Part shown: in pieces, positions 61,301-64,000 of the stretch
Layout: each line of letters starts with the position of its first letter
How positions within the stretch are numbered: the stretch's first letter is position 1
The notes under the pieces: generated by a model
Databases searched by the model: none
What the model was told of the DNA's origin: nothing
What the model saw: only the letters and a program-made list of their open reading frames with translations
DNA from: Zhengitettix transpicula
Lineage: Eukaryota; Arthropoda; Insecta; Orthoptera; Tetrigidae
Assembly (NCBI GenBank): GCA_037074705.1
Contig: CM073596.1
Span: forward strand, 20,930,001 to 20,994,000
Direction of reading: 5' to 3'
Length of the DNA: 64,000 nt
Made by a program: the position numbers and the translations under genes

Positions 61301-62172
61301 AGTTACTATAAATTAGTTATCTTAGGGTAGTAGTGAATAGTTTGAGCCAGCCAAACATTAAAGCTATGACTTAATTGTATTCTGAGCATTCAATTTTGCT
61401 TATGACAATCTAACTATGAATCATGTGTCAATATATGCAGGTCCTAATAATAATTCATTAAAGCACCATAAACTTAACTTCCATTGAATATCAAATAAAC
61501 AGTAAGCGTCATTTGGTGCATTGTGCAAGCATTGCAAGCACAGTATATAATTATCTTTCATATTCCTGCAACTATAATTACAGTGATTAATAAAGAGAAC
61601 ATATTATTTTATTTAGTATACCATACCAATTAAAACCAGTATCATAAATATCATGTATGTTAAAAGTTCTATGAATTGAGACCTCATTCTTGTCTTTGAG
61701 TCAGCCTCATTAACCATTTGGAATGTGTAAAATCGTCCTGTAAAATATATTTTGAATTAATAGAGTTTAATGATTTATTGGGATTTGTTTTTTTTATAAG
61801 CATTTTTAGGGCCAATTTGATGTAATGATCTCATAAAATCTAATATTTTCTAATTTTTAAAACACCAGTACAGAAATCTTCTTTAATAGCAACAGTCATA
61901 ATAAATTACTGCAGGATAAAAGTTGCCAAAAAAGTATTATTCAACTCATTTATAAGAAATTTTAGTAGTGTTAAAATGTTGGTAGTTATTTTGATAGGTT
62001 TTTTAAGAACAAAAACTTTAGAAAAAATGCGAAAAATAAATATAAAGTCAGTACTACTTAGAATTAACAAATAATTTATATTTTTATAAGTTTAAGTACC
62101 GATTCCTTGCGGCTGATGCAGTTCAGGTTCAATTTTCGAACCCTTTGCAGAACTACCACGTTTTTCAGCCAT
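55264..62172 (-). CDS. Pkd2: Polycystin-2 (PKD2/TRPP2-like cation channel), complete
   Basis: complement(join(55264..55369, 55791..55833, 56533..56657, 56916..57124, 57203..57355, 57708..57797, 57880..58107, 58207..58435, 58511..58735, 60183..60307, 60852..60983, 61051..61193, 61627..61737, 62100..62172)): 1992 bases in frame, 663 residues plus stop, all GT-AG. A short cytoplasmic N-terminus leads to S1 (about 46-62) and the extracellular TOP/polycystin domain (about 63-270: [15 protein letters not shown], paired cysteines in TCVVHEN and NTCYALYS, then [21 protein letters not shown]). S2-S4 follow (about 283-410), then S5 ([16 protein letters not shown]), a pore helix and filter ([10 protein letters not shown]), S6 (to [12 protein letters not shown]), an EF-hand ([14 protein letters not shown]) and a C-terminal coiled coil ([12 protein letters not shown]). 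Polycystin-2 channels pass Ca2+ and other cations in cilia, ER and sperm flagella. The protein is shorter than the human form (about 968 residues), mostly at both cytoplasmic ends. The ATG at 62172 is the only in-frame start seen. Confidence 0.95.
55791..55833 (-). CDS. Pkd2: PKD2 exon 13 (short acidic exon)
   Basis: 43 bases, phase 1/2, acceptor tctttctttcag, donor aaga|gtaagt. It encodes [13 protein letters not shown], leading into the coiled coil. Confidence 0.75.
56533..56657 (-). CDS. Pkd2: PKD2 exon 12 (EF-hand)
   Basis: 125 bases, phase 2/1. The loop [12 protein letters not shown] follows FFAKY. Ligand position 3 is Gln where Asp is usual, and position 12 is Asp where Glu is usual, so Ca2+ affinity may be lowered. 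Confidence 0.88.
56916..57124 (-). CDS. Pkd2: PKD2 exon 11 (S6 end and C-terminal linker)
   Basis: 209 bases, phase 0/2. It encodes [17 protein letters not shown], then a lysine-rich linker ([20 protein letters not shown]). Confidence 0.9.
57203..57355 (-). CDS. Pkd2: PKD2 exon 10 (pore and S6)
   Basis: 153 bases, phase 0/0. It encodes the pore helix and selectivity filter [10 protein letters not shown], then S6 from [18 protein letters not shown]. Confidence 0.92.
57708..57797 (-). CDS. Pkd2: PKD2 exon 9 (S5)
   Basis: 90 bases, phase 0/0. It encodes S5 ([20 protein letters not shown]) and the LMFGSE turn before the pore. The donor is gag|gtttgt. Confidence 0.9.
57880..58107 (-). CDS. Pkd2: PKD2 exon 8 (S3-S4)
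   Basis: 228 bases, phase 0/0. It encodes [16 protein letters not shown], the S3-S4 stretch with [20 protein letters not shown], and the S4 end [20 protein letters not shown]. Confidence 0.9.
58207..58435 (-). CDS. Pkd2: PKD2 exon 7 (S2 and start of S3)
   Basis: 229 bases, phase 2/0. It encodes [16 protein letters not shown]2 ([20 protein letters not shown]) and the S2-S3 linker to [11 protein letters not shown]. Confidence 0.9.
58511..58735 (-). CDS. Pkd2: PKD2 exon 6 (TOP domain)
   Basis: 225 bases, phase 2/2. It encodes [11 protein letters not shown] through [14 protein letters not shown] and [20 protein letters not shown], the most conserved part of the polycystin extracellular domain. 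Confidence 0.9.
58736..60182 (-). other. PKD2 intron 5, the largest intron (holds a palindrome)
   Basis: 1447 bp, GT-AG. It contains the about 175-bp inverted repeat at 59202-59376, and is otherwise AT-rich and featureless. Confidence 0.8.
59202..59376. repeat. Long hairpin-forming inverted repeat in a PKD2 intron
   Basis: Arms 59202-59271 and 59308-59376 (about 70 bp, a few mismatches) are separated by about 36 bp. Left-arm landmarks are tttctgcaatccttgttgc and gtgattcaaaaaacacaag; the right arm carries cttgtgttttttgaatcac and gcaacaagtattgcagaaa. The loop holds a smaller nested inverted repeat (catcacctggttcatgtgatg). It may be a MITE remnant. Confidence 0.85.
60183..60307 (-). CDS. Pkd2: PKD2 exon 5 (TOP domain, cysteine pair)
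   Basis: 125 bases, phase 0/2. It encodes [14 protein letters not shown] to [13 protein letters not shown]. The two cysteines occupy the positions of the conserved disulphide of polycystin TOP domains. The frame stays open past the donor, but the sequence there is not family-like. Confidence 0.9.
60852..60983 (-). CDS. Pkd2: PKD2 exon 4 (TOP domain)
   Basis: 132 bases, phase 0/0. It encodes [18 protein letters not shown] to [12 protein letters not shown], the conserved G-x-P-R/Q-x-RQ element of the polycystin domain. Confidence 0.9.
61051..61193 (-). CDS. Pkd2: PKD2 exon 3 (start of TOP domain)
   Basis: 143 bases, phase 1/0. It encodes [20 protein letters not shown] through YRIVDFWG, matching the family's QLFLDTP and DFW landmarks. 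The donor is ggg|gtaagc. Confidence 0.9.
61627..61737 (-). CDS. Pkd2: PKD2 exon 2 (S1)
   Basis: 111 bases, phase 1/1. It encodes the pre-S1 helix and S1 ([19 protein letters not shown]), matching the family's basic pre-S1 segment and first membrane span. Confidence 0.9.
62100..62172 (-). CDS. Pkd2: PKD2 exon 1 (start codon)
   Basis: 73 bases: [20 protein letters not shown] and a few more residues, ending phase 1 at donor atcg|gtactt. It encodes a short hydrophilic N-terminus. Confidence 0.8.
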
Positions 62173-63012
62173 TGTATGCAGATCTTTTAATGTTTTAGAA
62201 ATTAATTTATAAATGTATTGGTACCCTTCAGAATTGCGTTTCTACTCTTACTCATTTTACATATTCTTCTTTCTTGGAAATTATATATAAAATCTATATA
62301 ATTGATTTCAACGAAGCCAAAGATATAATTACTTGCATTTTTTATTAATATTATAGGTATTGTTATGCCATTTTTTTCACTTATCTGTCATATCTCATAA
62401 TTATGACGCGCAAAGGGTGAAAAAAAAGTTTTAAAAGGTATTAAAAATAAAGTGAATTGATTTCAGATTATCCGTCTTTAAGTATATTTTCGGCTCTATT
62501 TTATTAGCACTGTACTCGTTATTTTAAACTTAATGAAGAACTATCAAAAAATCCGATCTGTCCTTGTTATTTAATTGTTTCTGCAAGCAGAAAACTTCGT
62601 AGTATTTTACCAATCCAATTTCAATAGATTCAAACAAAAATATTATTTTATGGTGTAAATTGTTATCCGTGATCTCATTTCCAAGTATGAGCGTCTTTCG
62701 ATTTTGTTATTTCTTACAACCAATTGCGATAAAAATGTCATAAACATATTGAATGAGAATTCATTAATTCTCATTTTTAAAAATATATAAATATTTCTAT
62801 TTAAAATTCTGTTTGGCTATAAGTTCACGTTAGGCGCAACAGCTGAACGTTCGATTTTGAACCTGCCGCTTAAATAACTGGTGGTATGGCATTGTCCTCT
62901 AGTATATGATAGCATGTATGGAGCTCGTAAACAGTCTATTGTGTTTAAGCGGCATTTGGGCTATGCTGTGGTGTTTTTGTGATGTGTTTATTTAGGTTAT
63001 TTTGTTAAAACA
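62173..63012. promoter_or_regulatory. Shared upstream region of divergent PKD2 and CRIP-like genes
   Basis: About 840 bp between the two start codons on opposite strands. The right part (about 62820-63000) is less AT-rich and would suit a transcription start for the plus-strand gene. No canonical TATA box position could be assigned for either gene. Each 5' UTR must lie here unless further 5' exons exist. Confidence 0.5.
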
Positions 63013-63401
63013 TGTGGAAGTGTCATAAATGTGGGAAACCTGTTTATTTTGGTAAGCGTAATATTGGAGTACACGATTGGAATATATTTCACCATTAATT
63101 TGACAGATATATAACTGACAGTATACCAGTTCTCTTTCAATAAGAGTGTTTTATATTTATTGTACTGTTGCTTTAAAGTATGTACGTTTTATTGTATTAC
63201 TTATACTTACGAATTTAAGGTTAGAACTGGCCGATTCAGGCGATGTTTTTACTACATTACAAAAGTATTTATTGGTTCGTGTAAGCTAATATGCTTTATT
63301 TTCTAGCCGAGAGAAAACAATCATTGGGATATGATTGGCATCCAGAATGTTTGAGGTGTGAGGAATGTGGAAAACGATTAAATCCCGGACAACATGCTGA
63401 G
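63013..63401 (+). CDS. Cysteine-rich (CRIP-like) LIM-domain protein, 5' part
   Basis: Exons 63013-63052 and 63307-63401 (GT-AG; donor tttg|gtaagc, acceptor tttattttctag, donor gag|gtaggt) join in frame to 45 residues starting [20 protein letters not shown]. They contain the zinc-binding spacing C-x2-C ... W-H-x2-C-x2-C-x2-C of a LIM domain and the family-typical [23 protein letters not shown] and PGQHAE strings. This fits CRIP1-type small single-LIM proteins (about 77 residues), zinc-binding proteins of cytoplasm and nucleus. The remaining exon or exons lie beyond the right edge. A larger CRP/MLP-type protein with this first LIM is possible but less likely. Confidence 0.88.
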
Positions 63402-64000
63402 GTAGGTAATTAAATTATAGTCCTATAGTTTTATTGCCAAACCAGGAAAATGTTTATTTTAATAATACTGCCTATAATGTTCTTGCCAGTTACATTGGTT
63501 TCAAAGTTTGATTATTTTCCTTTAAGAAATTTAATTACTTTTAAGACCCAGTTGAGCTATATTAATCCCTTTTATTATATTAAATTTTAGCTGTTTTCAT
63601 CTATTGAAATAGTTTTATGCACATTCAAAGTTTGGTTGATTATGAACACATTCAACGATAATTTTTCAGATCCTGCTGCATACAACAGTAGTAAAAATTC
63701 CTGTCTTATCATATCAGAATATAAATTCTAATTATCCTCACCTTTCTAATATTTCTACTGCAACACTTTTCTATACACATTATGTATATATACTCAAATT
63801 TGATTTAATGAACACAATAAATACATGAAAATTATCATGCAGAATACCAACCTGTGCAATAGCTACATACTATTTTTAAAACTCCTATGGTTAAATATTA
63901 ATGATTAATATTTAATTACATATTTAAATTTGATTTGTTTACTTAATTTAAATATTTCACCTGCAAATTTTTGCTAATTTCTTTGAAGGACCATAAATAG
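63402..64000 (+). other. Intron of the CRIP-like gene, continuing past the window
   Basis: AT-rich, no further exon recognised before the window ends. Confidence 0.6.

Overview
The window looks like nuclear DNA of an insect with a large, AT-rich, transposon-laden genome. The evidence is GT-AG split genes with introns of 0.1-4.6 kb, coding regions that resemble known animal families, Penelope-like retroelements, a SINE family and many microsatellites. The overall texture suggests a polyneopteran such as a cockroach, termite or stick insect, but that is inference only. There are no prokaryotic operons, CRISPR arrays or rRNA genes, and I recognised no tRNA gene.

Three genes are supported. (1) A plus-strand gene occupies at least 41169-52835. 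It has five phase-0 coding exons encoding 722 residues of a coiled-coil, serine-rich protein I cannot name; its N-terminus lies further 5'. Two short candidate upstream exons (9061-9112 and 33556-33594) have good splice signals and compatible phase, so much of the left 40 kb may be its 5' introns. (2) A complete polycystin-2 (PKD2/TRPP2-like) cation-channel gene lies on the minus strand at 62172-55264. Its 14 coding exons splice in frame to 663 residues. It converges tail-to-tail with gene 1. (3) The first two coding exons of a small CRIP-like LIM-domain protein lie on the plus strand from 63013, divergent from PKD2 across about 840 bp, and run off the right edge.

The rest is intergenic or intronic and carries mobile-element debris. 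A SINE-like family has four copies bracketed by target-site duplications (4504, 7654, 38418, 40051) and a fragment at 47398. The 40051 copy holds a 0.7-kb CT-rich minisatellite. Two decayed Penelope-like elements with GIY-YIG endonuclease remnants lie at 9.4-11.0 kb (minus) and 45.07-45.97 kb (plus), and further terminal pieces at 37.3-37.9 kb are arranged head to head. A miniature LTR element at 35.7-36.2 kb has a tRNA-Lys(CUU) primer-binding site and an exact inverted copy of it. Inverted-repeat elements lie at 42.98-43.80 kb (containing a LINE endonuclease fragment) and 46.84-47.63 kb. There is also a LINE remnant near 25.5 kb, a duplicated 0.3-kb segment at the left end, a three-copy tandem repeat at 12 kb and several dinucleotide arrays.

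Large parts of 1-33 kb are AT-rich sequence in which I see no supportable gene. The window may contain introns of genes whose exons lie outside it.
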